Below are positions 33,401 through 46,396 of a DNA stretch of 64,000 nucleotides, one piece after another. The notes beneath the pieces are model-generated. The model saw only the letters and a program-made list of their open reading frames with translations. It did no database searches and was not told where the DNA came from. Position 1 is the first letter of the stretch. Each line of letters begins with the position of its first letter. Location of the stretch: positions 47,408,806-47,472,805 of the forward strand of contig NC_134095.1 in NCBI RefSeq assembly GCF_000715075.1. Direction: 5' to 3'. The DNA is from Nicotiana tabacum (taxonomy: Eukaryota; Streptophyta; Magnoliopsida; Solanales; Solanaceae). The position numbers were made by a program, and so were the translations under genes.

Positions 33401-33794
33401 ATATATGCTACCACACTTCTTGCAAATAATACTTAATTATTTCATGTTTTTCTACTTACTCTTTTGCAGCGGTGACTGACATTGACACCAGTGGCATCCA
33501 TGCCTTTGAAGAGTTGCACAGAAGCCTACAGAAGAGAGAAGTTCAGGTAAAGCTTAATAATCATACCCAAATATAGTATCTGAACTAAAATAAAACCATA
33601 GGTCTCTTGATATCTTACCCTTCGTCTGTTTGTGCGCGCACGGACAGCTTGTTCTCTCAAACCCTGGAAGGCAAGTGATCGACAAGCTGCACGCATCCAA
33701 TTTCGTGAGCCAAATTGGCGAGGACAAGATCTTTCTCACTGTTGCAGATGCCGTGCTAACATGTTCCTCGAAGTTCCCTGACGAAGTAGTCTAA
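30459..33794 (+). CDS. SULTR1: Group 1 (high-affinity) sulfate transporter, 13 exons
   Basis: This is a plasma-membrane proton/sulfate symporter of the SLC26/SulP family. Exons are 30459-30788, 30888-30936, 31023-31230, 31386-31560, 31655-31720, 31804-31917, 32040-32156, 32242-32368, 32601-32887, 32980-33170, 33273-33358, 33470-33546 and 33648-33794. All junctions are GT/AG and in phase, giving 657 residues, the usual length. A hydrophilic N-terminus ([12 protein letters not shown]) precedes about a dozen membrane segments from [13 protein letters not shown] (about 97) to about 500, then a STAS domain with [27 protein letters not shown] followed by DIGYSKLA and the [18 protein letters not shown] block point to group 1, which handles root uptake, rather than groups 2-4. 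No lesion is seen. Family regulation is by sulfur starvation; a single GAGAC core at 29458 in the leader intron is weak evidence for that here. Confidence 0.95.
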
Positions 33795-34430
33795 AGTGGT
33801 AAATAGCATACAACCATGGAAACTCACTCACCCCTATGCTGGGACTGGGAGAAAGAAAAATCAGCTAGAGAGAACCAATTTGCATATAGCAATGTGTAGT
33901 GAATCAAAAAGGGACGTTGGATCCTAATTATCAGTGATTGGTGGGACCTTAGAAAGTGATGGCATTCTAATCCAGAAGCAGAAAATGGTTCATATATAAG
34001 CCAATTGTTATAATGCTCTTGTTGAGTTGTTAAAGTTCTCTGTATGTTAGCTACAGTTCAGATTGTATAGATAGTTCAAAACTTTCTTCTCAATGAGGGC
34101 TTGCTAAAACCAATGTTGGAATTACCAGGAATGCATGCCATCCCATTATATACCATTCATCAACAATAACCAAGAGGTTAAAGTTTGAAATAATGACTCA
34201 ATTAACTATGGCTCAATCCAAATTTAATTGGAGCCAGCTTTATGAATCGTTTGTGATGTTTCCATTCTATTCAAGTGTTTTTCATTCCAATAGGAAATGA
34301 TTTGACTTTTATCACAAATTAAAGTTTCTCCAAAATTAGAGGTTCTCTACATCTAATACATATATTTAGACATATACTAACCATGCTAAAAGAGCTCTCG
34401 ACAAATATGGACCTAATGTAAATAAAGATG
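33795..34430 (+). other. 3' flank of sulfate transporter gene
   Basis: This holds the 3' UTR and downstream DNA. No other gene is seen. I could not fix a poly(A) site. Confidence 0.5.
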
Positions 34431-34435
34431 TGCTA
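34431..34435. repeat. Target site duplication of element A, tgcta
   Basis: tgcta precedes the TG end at 34436. tgtta follows the element at 40050-40054 (one mismatch) and tgcta follows the second LTR at 57530-57534. Confidence 0.75.
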
Positions 34436-34755
34436 TGTAAGGTTTGGAGTTGATCGGCAGCTGAAATTAGAAATAGGGTATGAATTAGGAAAGAACGGGA
34501 AAGGGAAATAGGGTTATGAATTAGGAAAGAAGAGTATGAGTAATAAGGGACAAATGGCAGGAGGAGGAGCATTGGATAAGTACAGGTGGAGATTAGTAAT
34601 TGTAGGTGATATAATAAAATGAATAGCACAGATTACAAGGGAGCTGGGTTGATCGGAGGGCTCAGATTAAAGGACAACCCAACTAAATAGTTAGTAGGGC
34701 CAGCCCACTAATCAATTTCGAGCCGGTATTTTTCTTAACTGAATTCTCACCCTCT

Positions 34756-34798
<43 letters not shown>

Positions 34799-35015
34799 AT
34801 TTCTCAACTTTGCCATTCTTCTTCTTCCTCTTTCTAAATTTTCAATTTCTCTTTCAGGTTTCATCCCACCATTGCAGCTGATCAACAAGCTCAATATGGA
34901 TTTTAATTCAATTGTTGCAATTCAATTCCATTTCATTGTAATAGAATTTCTCGATTGAATTCAATAAAAATACAGTTTGGGCTCGATTCTACTTCTTAAT
35001 TATTAGTACATTACA
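34436..35015 (+). repeat. 5' LTR of element A
   Basis: It begins tgtaaggtttgg and ends agtacattaca. It is 30 bp longer than its partner mainly because of an expanded (CT)n tract at about 34750-34796. Confidence 0.9.
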
Positions 35016-35018
35016 ACT

Positions 35019-35030
35019 TGGTATCAGGCA
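35019..35030 (+). other. Primer binding site of element A
   Basis: tggtatcaggca matches the TGGTATCAG core complementary to the 3' end of initiator-Met tRNA and lies three bases after the LTR. Confidence 0.8.
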
Positions 35031-35043
35031 AATTCCTGGCCCA

Positions 35044-35995
35044 ATGACGATTACAGAAACAAGGTCAAAAAGTACAGAAGAATCAGTTAAGAAATTAGAC
35101 ATGCAACTCCAGAATTACATGGAGACTAATGATGCTAGATTGGAGGATTTGGCCAAGAAGATGGATCTTTTAATGGAGAAATTGATCCCCAATCAAGAGG
35201 AAATTTTGGGAAGTGTGTCGGGTCTTCAATTAGATGCTTTTGGAAGCAGGGTACACAAGAGTGACTAATTCGAGCAAGCTAGATTCCAAAGGAGCAATCG
35301 CCATGGTCGATTTGAGTTCCCATTTTATTATGGAGTTGATCCCTGCTCGTGGCTGAGGAAAGGGGAGAGATACTTCCACAACAATCGAATCCTTGACCCT
35401 GAGAAGAAGTTGGAAGTAGCTGTCATGCACTTAACAGGTAAAGCTGAGGCATAATTTTTCTCATATCATGTTAGCAAAGGTATAATCAAATGGCATGAGT
35501 TTACTGAAGAAATTTGCAAAAGACTTGAAGGAGCTAGTAATAGTAAAGTCAACTTAATTGGAGAATTTTAAAAGGTTGAACAAAAAGGAACAGTAGATGA
35601 ATATTGTGAAAGATTTGAAGAATTGAAAGTCTAGATTTTGATAAGGAATCCCACCATTCCTGAAGATTTCTTCCTAGAATTCTTTATGGAAGGTCTCAAG
35701 GAAGAAATAAGGCATACAATTAAGATGCTTAACCCTTTTACCCTAAGTCAGGCTGTGGATAAGGCTCAACATCAGGAAAGGCTAATCCAAGTACAAAATA
35801 AGAAGGAGAGAAGTTAGTAGGGAAGAAGTAATATTACAGGTTCTAATCAGACTAATGGGGTAATAGTTAAGGGAGCTAACTCTTCAATGGGAGGCCAGGG
35901 TAACAAGCTCTTTGAATTGAGGAAAGCTCAAGGGCTATGTTATAAGTGTGGTGAAAAATATCATGTTAGGCATCAGTGTCAATCCAAACAGCTAA
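35044..35995 (+). pseudogene. gag pseudogene of element A
   Basis: An ATG at 35044 opens 74 codons with a short coiled coil (MTITETRSKS onward). The frame then continues through multiple stops with gag-core motifs: DPCSWLRKGERYF, then KWHEFTEEICKRL, then EEIRHTIKMLNPFTL. A CX2CX4HX4C zinc knuckle (CYKCGEKYHVRHQC) sits at about 35939-35980. Several stops sit where W, Q or Y codons are expected in the family. Confidence 0.82.
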
Positions 35996-36059
35996 ATGCT
36001 ATATCTGTTTTAATTGATCCGACTGAATTGGAACGAAGTGAAGGGACATGAGGTGATGT

Positions 36060-39000
36060 TAGAGAAGTGGAGGAGATGCCAGAGGAAGAAATTATGGATG
36101 AAGCAATTACTCTGAATGCACTTTCAGGTACTGAAGTCCCAAATGCCATCAAGTTGAGAGGAGAGGCTAAAAGGAACAAGATCACTATTTTGTTAGATTC
36201 AAGGAGTACCCATAGCTTCTTGGATCTGGAGACTGCTAGGAGGATTGGTGCCAGATTATTGAGGCAGTCCCTATGAGAGTGACTATAGCAAATAGGAACC
36301 ATATTACAAGCCTATATTCTTGTCCTAGATTCAAATGGAAGATACAAGGGTGGACTTTGAAGATGTTGTGAGGCTTGTTAGATTGGGGGGAAATGATATG
36401 ATATTAGGTGGTGATTTGATGAAGGGACATAACCCTGTACTGTTGGATTTCATTGAATACAAGGTTTAGGTGACACATAAAGGGAAGAGAATGGAGCTTA
36501 AGGGCATCTACGGTCAAGGAGAATTGAAGAGTATGACAGCATTAGGAGTGAGACAACTGTTGAAGAAAGGGTAGGCTATTTGGGCACATCTCTTACACTC
36601 TCAGCCCAGGAGATACCAATGACAAAAGAAATACACGCGGAAATTAATGAAGTACTTGCAGACTTCAAGGATGTCTTTGTTGAGCCCAAATCCTTACCAC
36701 CAAAAAGAAACCATAATCATCACAGTCCCCTGAAAAGTAATGCAAATCCAGTTAGCCTGAGACCATATAGGTATAACTATTTTCAAAAGAATGAAATTGA
36801 AAAACAAGTTATGAAATGTTGACAAGTGGCATAATACAACCAAATCACTCCCCCTTCTCTTCTCCAATATTATTGGTCAAAAAGAAAGATGGTAGTTGGA
36901 GATTCTGTATAGATTACAGGGAACTTAACAAACTGACAGTAAAGGATAAATTTCCCATTCCTTTGGTAGATAACTTAATGGATAAATTAAGTGGTATTTG
37001 TATATATAATAAAATTGACCTTAGAGATGGCTATCACCAAATCAGAATGGATGATAAAGACATATACAAAACTGCTTTTAGGATACATTTAGGACACTAT
37101 GAGTTTAGAGTCATACCTTTTGGCTTGACTAATGCCCCTGCAACCTTTCAGAGCCTCATGAACCACATTTTCAACCCTTTCTCAAAAAATTTGTACTAGT
37201 TTCTTAGATGACATTCTAGTATACAGCCCCAACAACCACATTCACATATTACACATCAGAAAAGTTTTAGAAATTTTGAGGAAGGAGCAACTATATGCTA
37301 AGCTATCTAAGAGTTCATTTGGACAGAATAAGGTAAAATATTTGGGTCAAATCATTTCAGGGGAGATGGGGGAAGGGGTGGCTACTGATCCTTCAAAAAT
37401 TGAGGCTATGGTTAACTGGCCTAGACCAAAAACTATCAAACACTTAAGGGGTTTCTTAGGGCTCACAGGTTATTATAGGAGGTTTGTCAATTCTTATGGG
37501 GTTATCAGCAAACCCCTGACCAATCTCCTTAAGAAGAACTCCTTCCAGTGGTCAGAGGAAGCATAGATAACCTTTCAGCAACTTAAGTCTGACCATGTCA
37601 TCAGCCCCAGTTTTGGCCCTAGCTGATCTCATTAAACCTTTCATTGTGGAGATTGATGTCTGCTCCATAGAGATGTAAGCAGTCTTATTACAGGAAGTCA
37701 GACCCTTGGCATATTTCAACAAGGTATTGTCTTAGAACAATAGGGGATTATCAACCTATGAAAAAGAGTATCTAGTTGTACTAATAACAGTGGATAGATG
37801 GGGACACTATTTGATAGGTGGCTACTTTATAATTAGGACAGAACATTAAAGTCTCAAGTGCTTACTGGAGCAAAAGATTACCACTGCCCTTTAGCAAAAA
37901 GGTCTCACCAAACTCCTTGGACTGGACTATAAATTCCAGTACAAGAAAGGTACTAAAAACAGAGTTGTTGATGCTTTTTCAAAAAGAGAATAAGAAGAAC
38001 CTATGCTATATGCCATTACTACTTCTGAACCCACCTGGATGCATGAGGTAATTCAGGGTTATGAACATGACTCTGTGGCTCAACAATTGTTGCTTGAGTT
38101 AATTACAGATCCTTCAGACAAATCTGATTACACTCTTCAGCACGACATTATCAGACATGACCAAAAGATATGGATAGGGAGGGGAGCTGGTCTGAGAACT
38201 AAGATCTTTGAAGCCCTTCATCAGTTTCCTCTTGGGGGACATTCTGGACAATTGAGAACTTATAAGAGGATCAAAATGGGCTTTTACTGGCCTAACATGA
38301 AGACTGACATCTCTAAATGGGTGTCTGAGTGTGATACATGTCAAAGAGTAAAAAATAAAAATGTACATACTCCAGGATTATTACAGCCTCTTCCCGTCTC
38401 AGAAATGTCATGGCAGGATATCTCCATGGATTTCATATAAGGTTTACCTTCTTCTAAGCACAAGAATGTGGTATTGGTAGTCATTGATAGATTGACCAAA
38501 TATGGACACTTCCTAGAATTAAAGCATCATTTTTCAGCTAAGAAAGTAGCTGAGTTATTCTTGTAGGACATCTATAGACTACTTGAGCTTCCTAAGTCAA
38601 TTGTGACTGATAGAGATGCAGTATTCACCAGCCAATTCTGGCAGCAGCTCTTCAAGTCAATAGGAACCAAACTTAATATGTCTACAACTTATCACCCTCA
38701 GTCAGATGGTCAAACTGAACGACTTAATAAATGTTTCGAAACTTATCTGAGGTCTATGATTTTTGCATTTCCTAAGAAATGGATCAAGTGGTTACTCTTA
38801 GCAGAGTGGTGGTACAAAACCAACTACCACATCTCACTCAAATCTATACCATTCCAGGCACTATATGGATTTCCACCCCCACAGGTTCCACTAAGATCAC
38901 TACCCCATTCTACACAACTTGTGGATTCTTACTTGGCTAAAAGTCAACAGATGTTGATGATTCTTAAGGAACACTTAGTCCAGGCCCAAGCCAGGATAAA

Positions 39001-39465
39001 ATTCTATGTAGATTGGAACAGGTCTGACAGAGTTTTAGAGGTGGGAGACTTTGTTTATTTGATATTACAACCCTATAGACAATCATCAGTAGTTGTACAG
39101 TGAAATTGTATATTGAGTTCCAAATACTATGGGCCATACAAAGTGCTACAAAAGATTGGATCAGTGGTTTACTGTTTAGAGTTGCCGTCAAGCTCACAAA
39201 TCCATCTGTCTTTCATGTCTCTCAACTGAAGAAGAGGGTGGGACCTTTTATTGTACCTCAACAGCAACCTCCTAGCTGTAATGACAGTGGTCGAGTTCTG
39301 GTACAACCAGTTGCAATTTTGGACCGTCGTATCATCAAGGCTAATAATGCAGCTCAAGTGAATGTTTTGGTATATTGGGCTAATTTGGGCCCAAATGAAG
39401 CAATGTAGGAAGACTGAGGGCTATATAAAGAGCCGCTTTCCTGACTTTATCGCTCAATCTTGACC
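36060..39465 (+). pseudogene. pol pseudogene of element A (protease, RT, RNase H, integrase)
   Basis: Protease is near 36181-36225 with LDSRSTHSFLD, where the usual LDSGST glycine is Arg. RT is about 36816-37560 with [18 protein letters not shown] and [11 protein letters not shown]; the FLDDILVYS box at about 37200 is out of frame with the sequence before it. RNase H is at 37600-37990 with several stops. Integrase is at 38000-39100 with an HHCC-type zinc site (GGHSGQL...CDTCQ), TDRDAVFTS and YHPQSDGQTERLN. The C-terminal tail carries FHVSQLKKRVG and the chromodomain-like end. Many stops are TAG or TAA where relatives have CAG, CAA or TGG. Confidence 0.87.
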
Positions 39466-39499
39466 TTGAGGACAAGGTCAGTGTTGATCGGTGAGGTAT

Positions 39500-40049
39500 T
39501 GTAAGGTTTGGAGTTGGTCGGTAGCTGAAATTGGAAATAGGGTATGAATTAGGAAAGAATGTGAAAGAGAAATAGGGTTATGAATTAGGAAAGAAGAGTA
39601 TAAGTAATAAGGGACATGTGGCAAGAGGATGAGCGATGGATAAGTACATGTGGAGATTAGTAATTGTAGCTGAAATAATAAAATGAACGGGGAAGATTAC
39701 AAGGGAGCTGGGTTGATCGGAGGCTCAGATTAAAGAACAGCCCAACTAAATAGTTAGTTGGGCTAGTCCACTAATCAGTTTTGAGCCAGTATTTTTCTTA
39801 ACCGAATTCTCACCCCCTCTCTTCTCTCTCTTCATTTCTCATTTCTGCCATTCTTCTTCTTCCTCTTTTTAAATTCTTAATTTCTCTTTCAGGTTTTATC
39901 CACCATTGCAACTGATCAACAAGCTCAATAAGTATTTTAAGTCAATTGTTGCAATTCAATTCTATTTGATTGTAATAGAATTTTTCGATTGAATTCAATA
40001 AAAATACTGTTTGGGCTCGATTCTAATTTTTTATTACTAGTACATTACA
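39500..40049 (+). repeat. 3' LTR of element A
   Basis: It begins tgtaaggtttgg after a purine-rich tract (gatcggtgaggtat) and ends agtacattaca, as in the 5' LTR. Confidence 0.9.
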
Positions 40050-40121
40050 TGTTATCATCTACAAGAAAGAACATTTTGTTAAAGGATAAAGATCATTATC
40101 ATCTACCAGAAATTATTCATA
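40050..40121. repeat. Flank segment X, copy 1 (duplicated at 57530-57601)
   Basis: tgttatcatctacaagaaag onward for 72 bp matches 57530-57601 with a few substitutions, and in both places it runs at the same base into element protease sequence (attttgttagattcaagg). It marks the breakpoint of a tandem duplication. Confidence 0.85.
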
Positions 40122-42848
40122 TATTTTGTTAGATTCAAGGAGCACCCATAGCTTCTTGGATCTGGAGATTGCTAGGAGGATATGGTGCCAAATTATTGAG
40201 GCAGCCCCTATGAGAGTGATGTAGCAAATGGGAACCATATTACAAGCCTACATTCTTGTCCTAGATTCAAATGGAAGATACAAGGGTGGAGTTTGAAGAT
40301 GCTTTGAGGATCGCTAGATTGAGGGGAAATGATATGATATTGGGTGGTGACTGAATAAAAGGACATAACCCTGTATTATTGGATTTCATTGAGTACAAGG
40401 TTTAGGTCACTTAAAGGGAAGAGAATGGAGCTTAAGGGCATCTACAATCAAGGAGAATTGAAGAATATGACAGCAGTGGGAGTGAGAAAACTGTTCAAGA
40501 AAGGGCAGGCTATTTGGGCACATCTCTTCACACTCTCAGCCCAGGAGATACCAATGACAGAAGAAATACCCGCAGAAATTAATGAAGTACTTGCAGACTT
40601 CAAGGATGTCTTTGCTGAGCCCAAATCCTTACCACCAAAAAGAGGCCATGATCATCACAATCCCTGAAAAGTAATGCAAATCCAATCAGCATGAGACATA
40701 CAGCTATAACTATTTTCAAAAGAATGAAATTGAAAAACAAGTTATGAAATGTTGACTAGTGGCATAATACAACCAAATCAGTCCCCCTTCTTTTCTCCAG
40801 TATTATTGGTCAAAAAGAAAGTTGGTAGTTGGAGATTCTGTATAGATTACAGGGAACTTAACAAACTGACAGTGAAGGATAAATTTCCCATTCTTTTGGT
40901 AGATAACTTAATGGATGAATTAAGTGGTTCTTGTATATATACTAAAATTGACCTTAGAGCTGGCTATCACCAAATCAGAATGGATGATAAAGACATATAC
41001 AAAACTGCTTTTAGGATATATTTGGGACATTATGAGTTTAGAGTCATATCTTTTGGCTTGACTAATGCCCCTGCAAACTTTCAGAGTCTCATGAACCACA
41101 TTTTCAACCCTTTCTCAAAAAATTTGTACTAGTTTCTTAGATGACATTCTAGTATACAGCCCCAACAACCACATTCACATATTACACCTCAGAAAAGTTT
41201 TAGAAATTTTGAGGAAGGAGCAACTATATGCTAAGCTATCTAAGAGTTCATTTGGACAGAATAAGGTAAAATATTTGGGTCAAATCATTTCAGGGGTTTC
41301 AGGGGAAGGGGTAGCTACTGATCCTTCAAAAATTGAGGCTATGGTTAACTGGCCTAGACCAAAAACTATCAAACACTTAAGGGGTTTCCTAGGGCTCATA
41401 GGTTATTATAGGAGGTTTGTCAGATCTTATGGGGTTATCAGCAGACCCCTGACCAATATCCTTAAGAAGAACTCCTTCCAGTGGTCAGAGGAAGCATAGA
41501 CAACCTTTCAGCAACTTAAGTCAGCCATGTCATCAGCACCAATTTTGGCCCTAGTTGACTTCACCAAACCATTTATTGTGGAGATTGATGTTTGCTCCAC
41601 AGGGATGGGAGCAGTCTTATTACAGGATGTCAGACCCTTGACATATTTCTGCAAGGCATTATGTCAGAACAACATGGGATTGTCAACCTATGAAAAAGAG
41701 TATCTAGTTGTACTAACAACAGTGGATAGATGGAGACACCATTTGATAGGGGGCCACTTTATAATCAGGACAAATCATCAAAATCTAAAGTACTTACTGG
41801 AGCAAAAGATTACCACTACCCTTAAGCAAAAAGGCCTCACCAAACTCCTTGGACTGGACTATAAAGTCCAGTACAAGAAATGTACTGAAAATAGAGTTGT
41901 TGCCGCTCTTTCAAAAAGAGAATAAGAAGAACATATGCTATATGCCATTACTACTTCTGAAACCACCTGGATACAGGAGGTAATTCAGGGTTATGAACAT
42001 GACCATGTGGCTCAACAATTGTTGCTTGAGCTAATTACAGATCCTTCAGGCAAATCTGATTACACCCTTTAGCAGGGCATTATCAAACATGACCAAAAGG
42101 TATGGATAGGGAGGGGAGCTGGTCTGAGAACTAAGATCTTTGAAGCCTTTCATGAGTCTCCTCTTAGGGGATATTCTGGGCAATTGGAAACTTATAAGAG
42201 GATCAAAATGGGCTTTTACTGGCCTAACATGAAGACTGACATCTCTAAATTGGGTGGCTGAGCGTGATACATGTCAAAGAGTAAAAATTGAAAATGTACA
42301 TTCTCCGGGATTATTACAGACTCTTCCCATCCCAGAAATTCCATGCCAGGATATCTCCATGGATTTCATAGAAGGTTTACCTTCTTCTGAGCACAAGAAT
42401 GTGGTATTGGTAGTCATTGATAGATTGACCAAATATGGACACTTCCTAGAATTAAAGCATCATTTTTCAGCTAAGAAAGTAGTAGAGTTATTCTTATAGG
42501 ACATCTATAGACTATTTGGGCTTCTTAAGTCAATTGTGGCTGATAGAGATGCAGTATTCACCAGCAAATTCTGGCATTAGCTCTTCAAGTCAATGGGAAT
42601 CAAGCTTAATATGTCTACAACTTATCACCCTCAGTTAGATGGTCAAACTGAACGACTTAATAGATGCTTGGAAACTTATCTGAGGTCTATGGTTTTTGCA
42701 TGTCCTAAGAAATGGATCAAGTGGTTACTCTTAGCAGAGTGGTGGTACAACACCAACTACCACAACTCACTCAAATCTACACCATTCCAGGCATTATATG
42801 GATTTCCACCCCCACAGGTTCCACTGGGATCATTATCCCACTCTACAA
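40122..42848 (+). pseudogene. Element B: 5'-truncated pol (protease to integrase), left part
   Basis: This segment is collinear with element A from about 36187 on: protease remnant, RT (40749-41132, with [14 protein letters not shown] and [11 protein letters not shown]), RNase H (41527-41925, with IDVCSTGMGAVLLQ and STYEKEYLVVL) and integrase (to about 42843). It shares with A the Arg in the protease site, the frameshift before FLDDILVYS and the TAG after EEA at about 41497. The frame breaks at 42848 within integrase and resumes at 56393 after the nested insertion. Confidence 0.87.
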
Positions 42849-44035
42849 TGTTACATACAGTAAGTTTAACAACCTTGACACCAATATATATATATGTGGG
42901 ATCTATTGAGTGGGATATTTTTTTTGTCTTAATTTATTAATTATGCACATAATATTTCCATATTAACATTTAAGTGCAAAGATGGGATCTCATCCTAATG
43001 GTGGTAACTTCCTAATATGAAAATATTCATGTGTCACACATTTTAAAAAAATAAATAAATAAATTGACGTCAAACCTCTAACCATGCAAACAATCCTCAT
43101 GATATACTATTACACCTTAATTTTACTTTACAATATTTATGAAAAGTGAATTTTAAAGTTAATTGAAATTTTATCTCAATTAAGTGATTTTTCAACAACA
43201 AAAGTTATTAATTAATAAATACTTATGAAACCAGTAAAAATTCTCAGTCTTGAAAAAAAAATGATTTTATATAGTTATTAATATTATTACTTTCAAATAT
43301 GTTTTAAAAGTATACACATAATATGAGAAACGTTAATGAGATTTGCTTCATTATAAATTATTATGAATTGTTATTTTTTTCACAAAAAAGACGATTATCT
43401 TTTTTTTACCATTTTAAAAATTAAGTAGACAAAAATTTATACTCTTTATATGAGATTAAGAAAATTATAAGTTGAGAAAATATATGTATTTTTACATAGA
43501 TATAGAAAATATAGATATTTTTATATGGATATTTTAATAAAATAATAGTGTATGAATTTATTTTACATGGTACCACATGACCGTAATAGTACGGTGTATA
43601 AAGTATATTAAAAATAAATAAAATTTTAAGTAATTTGAGATAATTCTTAATTATACGAGATAAATCGGTAATTATCTAAAATGGTTGGGATAAGACGCTA
43701 CGTGGCAGCAAGCCACCCATGAAATTGTGACTCACGCACTCATTAACATATATGGCATGGTAAAAATGGAATTTCTTGTGACTGTAGAAGACTTCTCAAA
43801 ATTAAAAACCTGATATTTATGTCATTGACTAAGAACGATCCAAAATGGAAACTCCTGTCACAAAATTTTTCCTCCATATCTTGTCATGTAGCTGATCTCT
43901 CTTCCAAACAAGCTCAGATAATGAGGCTCAGCTTGAAGCCATCTTAAATTGTCTAAATCCATTTCGACAAGGTTTAAATAGAAATTCAAAGAACATCTAT
44001 GACTACTACTTGTTGTGGTGGAGAAATACATAAAT
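42849..44035. other. AT-rich left arm of the nested insertion, no gene
   Basis: There is no coding signal or recognised repeat beyond AT-richness. It lies between the insertion's left end and the LTR of element C. Confidence 0.5.
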
Positions 44036-44597
44036 CGGGAAAAATTAAGTTTATGTATGGAATTCATTATAAGATGACACGTCATGACACGTGGACCAGT
44101 CAAAGAAGAATAAGTGATGAAAAATAATCAAAGAAGGCACGAGCTTCAACAGGTACGGACAGATGTTTAGAGAAAAAGTAAGGAAGATAGATACTTGAGC
44201 CTTTTTATGATGGGATGGAATGAATCTGATAGTAAATAAGGTATAGATACGTACTATGAGCATTAAATATAGAAAACGTTAAGGAATCTGTATTGAATCA
44301 AATATGATTGCTGATTATAACGTTATATTAAATGTCATTAAATGCCATTCATAGACAATAATGGCTCAATTATGGTAGAAACAAAACGTATTACCTTGAA
44401 ATAGTTATAAAAAGAGAAGACTGGTCATTTGTAAGGATACGAAATATCATCGGAATATACTAATTTACTTTGCTTTCTTCTGTTCATCTTATTATTATCA
44501 AAATCAATTTCCTTTATTCATTTTATTTTTTGATTATCAGTAACTCGAGTTCTTCTAAAATAAAGCTTTGACGAAAATTCATATTTTTGGTTAAACA
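44036..44597 (+). repeat. 5' LTR of element C
   Basis: gaaaaattaagtttatgtat through ttttggttaaaca recurs at about 54339-54901. A TATA-like ttataaaaagag lies at about 44404-44415, well placed for an LTR promoter. Confidence 0.85.
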
Positions 44598-44668
44598 AAT
44601 TGGTTCTGTTACCGTGAATCTGATAATCGTTTACCTTCTTAATCAATTTTTTCATCAAAAAACTTACC

Positions 44669-46175
44669 ATGTCGAATAACAACGACAACAACCAAGAAGA
44701 TCCTCAACATCAGGAGAATGATGCGGGTGATAGGACTCCACTTCCCTCACCGCGTGCTTCACAATGTCAGTCACGAGAAGGAACTTCAGATGGCTCTGAA
44801 ACAAAAAATGGGGTTGCAAACTAAAATAGATTCGAGGAAAATCTAAATGCTGGAGTTGCAAACGAACAAGCACTCGATGATGCCTTAAAAAATCTCATTG
44901 CTCAACAAGTTAGCAATGTTCTCCGAGCTTTTACCAGCCAATTGGCAATTGCACTACCAACACCGACTCCGAATCAGAATACTTTGGAAACCCCACGTTC
45001 TGGGCTCGTTAACTCAGGCACTGGTGGAACTCCAAGCGAATCTCGCGATGGCGAACCAGGTTACATAGTTAATTCTGATTTACAAAATTTCGTTCTAGCC
45101 TTGCAGAAGCAGCTCAAGGATCAAAGCGATCGCATAGAGCAAATACCTGGAGTGCCGCCTGTAATCAAAGGAATAAACATGGATAAGTACTCACAACAAC
45201 CATGGAAGCCTAGTGCTGCTTCGGTGTCGATCCCAAAAAAGTTCAAAATGCCTGATATTCCAAAGTATGATGGCACAACTGATTCACGAGACCACGTGAT
45301 TGCATTCACAACTGGTGTGAAAGGCAACGATTTAACCAAACAAGAAATTGAATCAGTGTTGGTCAAGAAATTCGGTGAAACACTCACCAAGGGAGCAATA
45401 ACATGGTATTCCCTTTTACCTAAAATTCTATAAATTCTTTTGCTGAGCTTGCAGATTCCTTTATCAAAGCATATTCGGGAGCTCAAAAAGTTGAAAAAAG
45501 AATGGAAGATATTTTCAAAATCAAGCAAGGAGATTCAGAGCTGCTTAGAGAGTTCGTGGATAGGTTCCAGTGTGAAAGAAAGACGTTACCACGCGTACTT
45601 GATAACTGGGCAGCTATGCCTTTGCCAGTAATTTGAATGAGAAAAGCTTAGAAGCTATGAGATGACTCAAGGAAAGTCTGCGTGAATTTCCAGCAACAAC
45701 CTGAAATGATGTTTATAACAGATACAACACGAAGCTGAGGATAGAAGAAGACATTATCTCCCGATCTCAGAAAGAGGAAAAGGTAAGTTCGAGACATTTA
45801 GAAACCGAAAAAAAGTCTAGTAAAAGTAGATACGAACCATATATGGGCCCAACAGGAAAAGACTCACGATCAAAGTAGGATAATTCAAGGTACAATCACA
45901 GATCGAGAAATAGAGAGTCGGGTTCATCATCAAGGTTTGGAAACGATCGAAACACATGAGAAACCCGAGATGATGATAGAACTTGAAGGCAAGATTCGGT
46001 GGTTATAATTTTAATGTCAACACTTCAGAGTTAGTAGAGGTATTACGAGGCATGGGAGATAAGATACGGTGGCCAAAATAAATGAGATCGAATCCAAACA
46101 GGCGCAATCCTGATCACTAGTGCGAATTTCACAACGATCATAGTCATAAAACGGCAGATTGTAGATTATTACAAG
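44669..46175 (+). pseudogene. gag pseudogene of element C
   Basis: The ATG at 44669 starts MSNNNDNNQED. A TAA at about 44822 interrupts the frame, which continues with KFKMPDIPKYDGTTDSRDHV and GAITWYSLLP of the gag core, then shifts at about 45430. The knuckle CEFHNDHSHKTADC (about 46120-46161) is a CX2HX4HX4C type seen in Tat gags. Confidence 0.8.
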
Positions 46176-46396
46176 GTGAAGTTGACCATCTATTAAAGCA
46201 AGGGTATCTCACCGAATTATTTAGTGAGAAAGGTAAGCAAGCATACATGAAGAACAGGCAGGAGCCCCCTAAACCTCCTTCTCCAAAAAGGACCATCAAT
46301 GTTATAAGCGGGGGCGAGGAAATCAATGGCGTGACGTATACCGCAACTAATAAGGTCTCTAAAGTTACAATCACCCACGAGAAGTGGATCTGACAT

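Larger units (their letters stand above)
34436..40049 (+). mobile_element. Degenerate Ty3/gypsy chromovirus-like element A
   Basis: A 5.6-kb element has short LTRs (580 and 550 bp), an initiator-Met-type PBS, gag with a zinc knuckle, protease, RT, RNase H, integrase and a C-terminal LDRR...VLVYWANL segment that resembles the chromodomain tail of plant chromoviruses. Many in-frame stops and frameshifts show it is dead. It lies 640 bp downstream of the sulfate transporter stop, in the same orientation. Confidence 0.88.

Noticed and set aside
30459..33794. Group 3 sulfate transporter
   Set aside because: IASLCIPQ plus DIGYSKLA and the [18 protein letters not shown] block fit group 1; group 3 proteins read differently at these places.
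34712..34894. Arg/Glu-rich minus-strand ORF
   Set aside because: It is the (CT)n microsatellite of the element A LTR.
40389..40667. Separate host gene before element B RT
   Set aside because: Collinear with element A (36480-36730); it is pol sequence between protease and RT.
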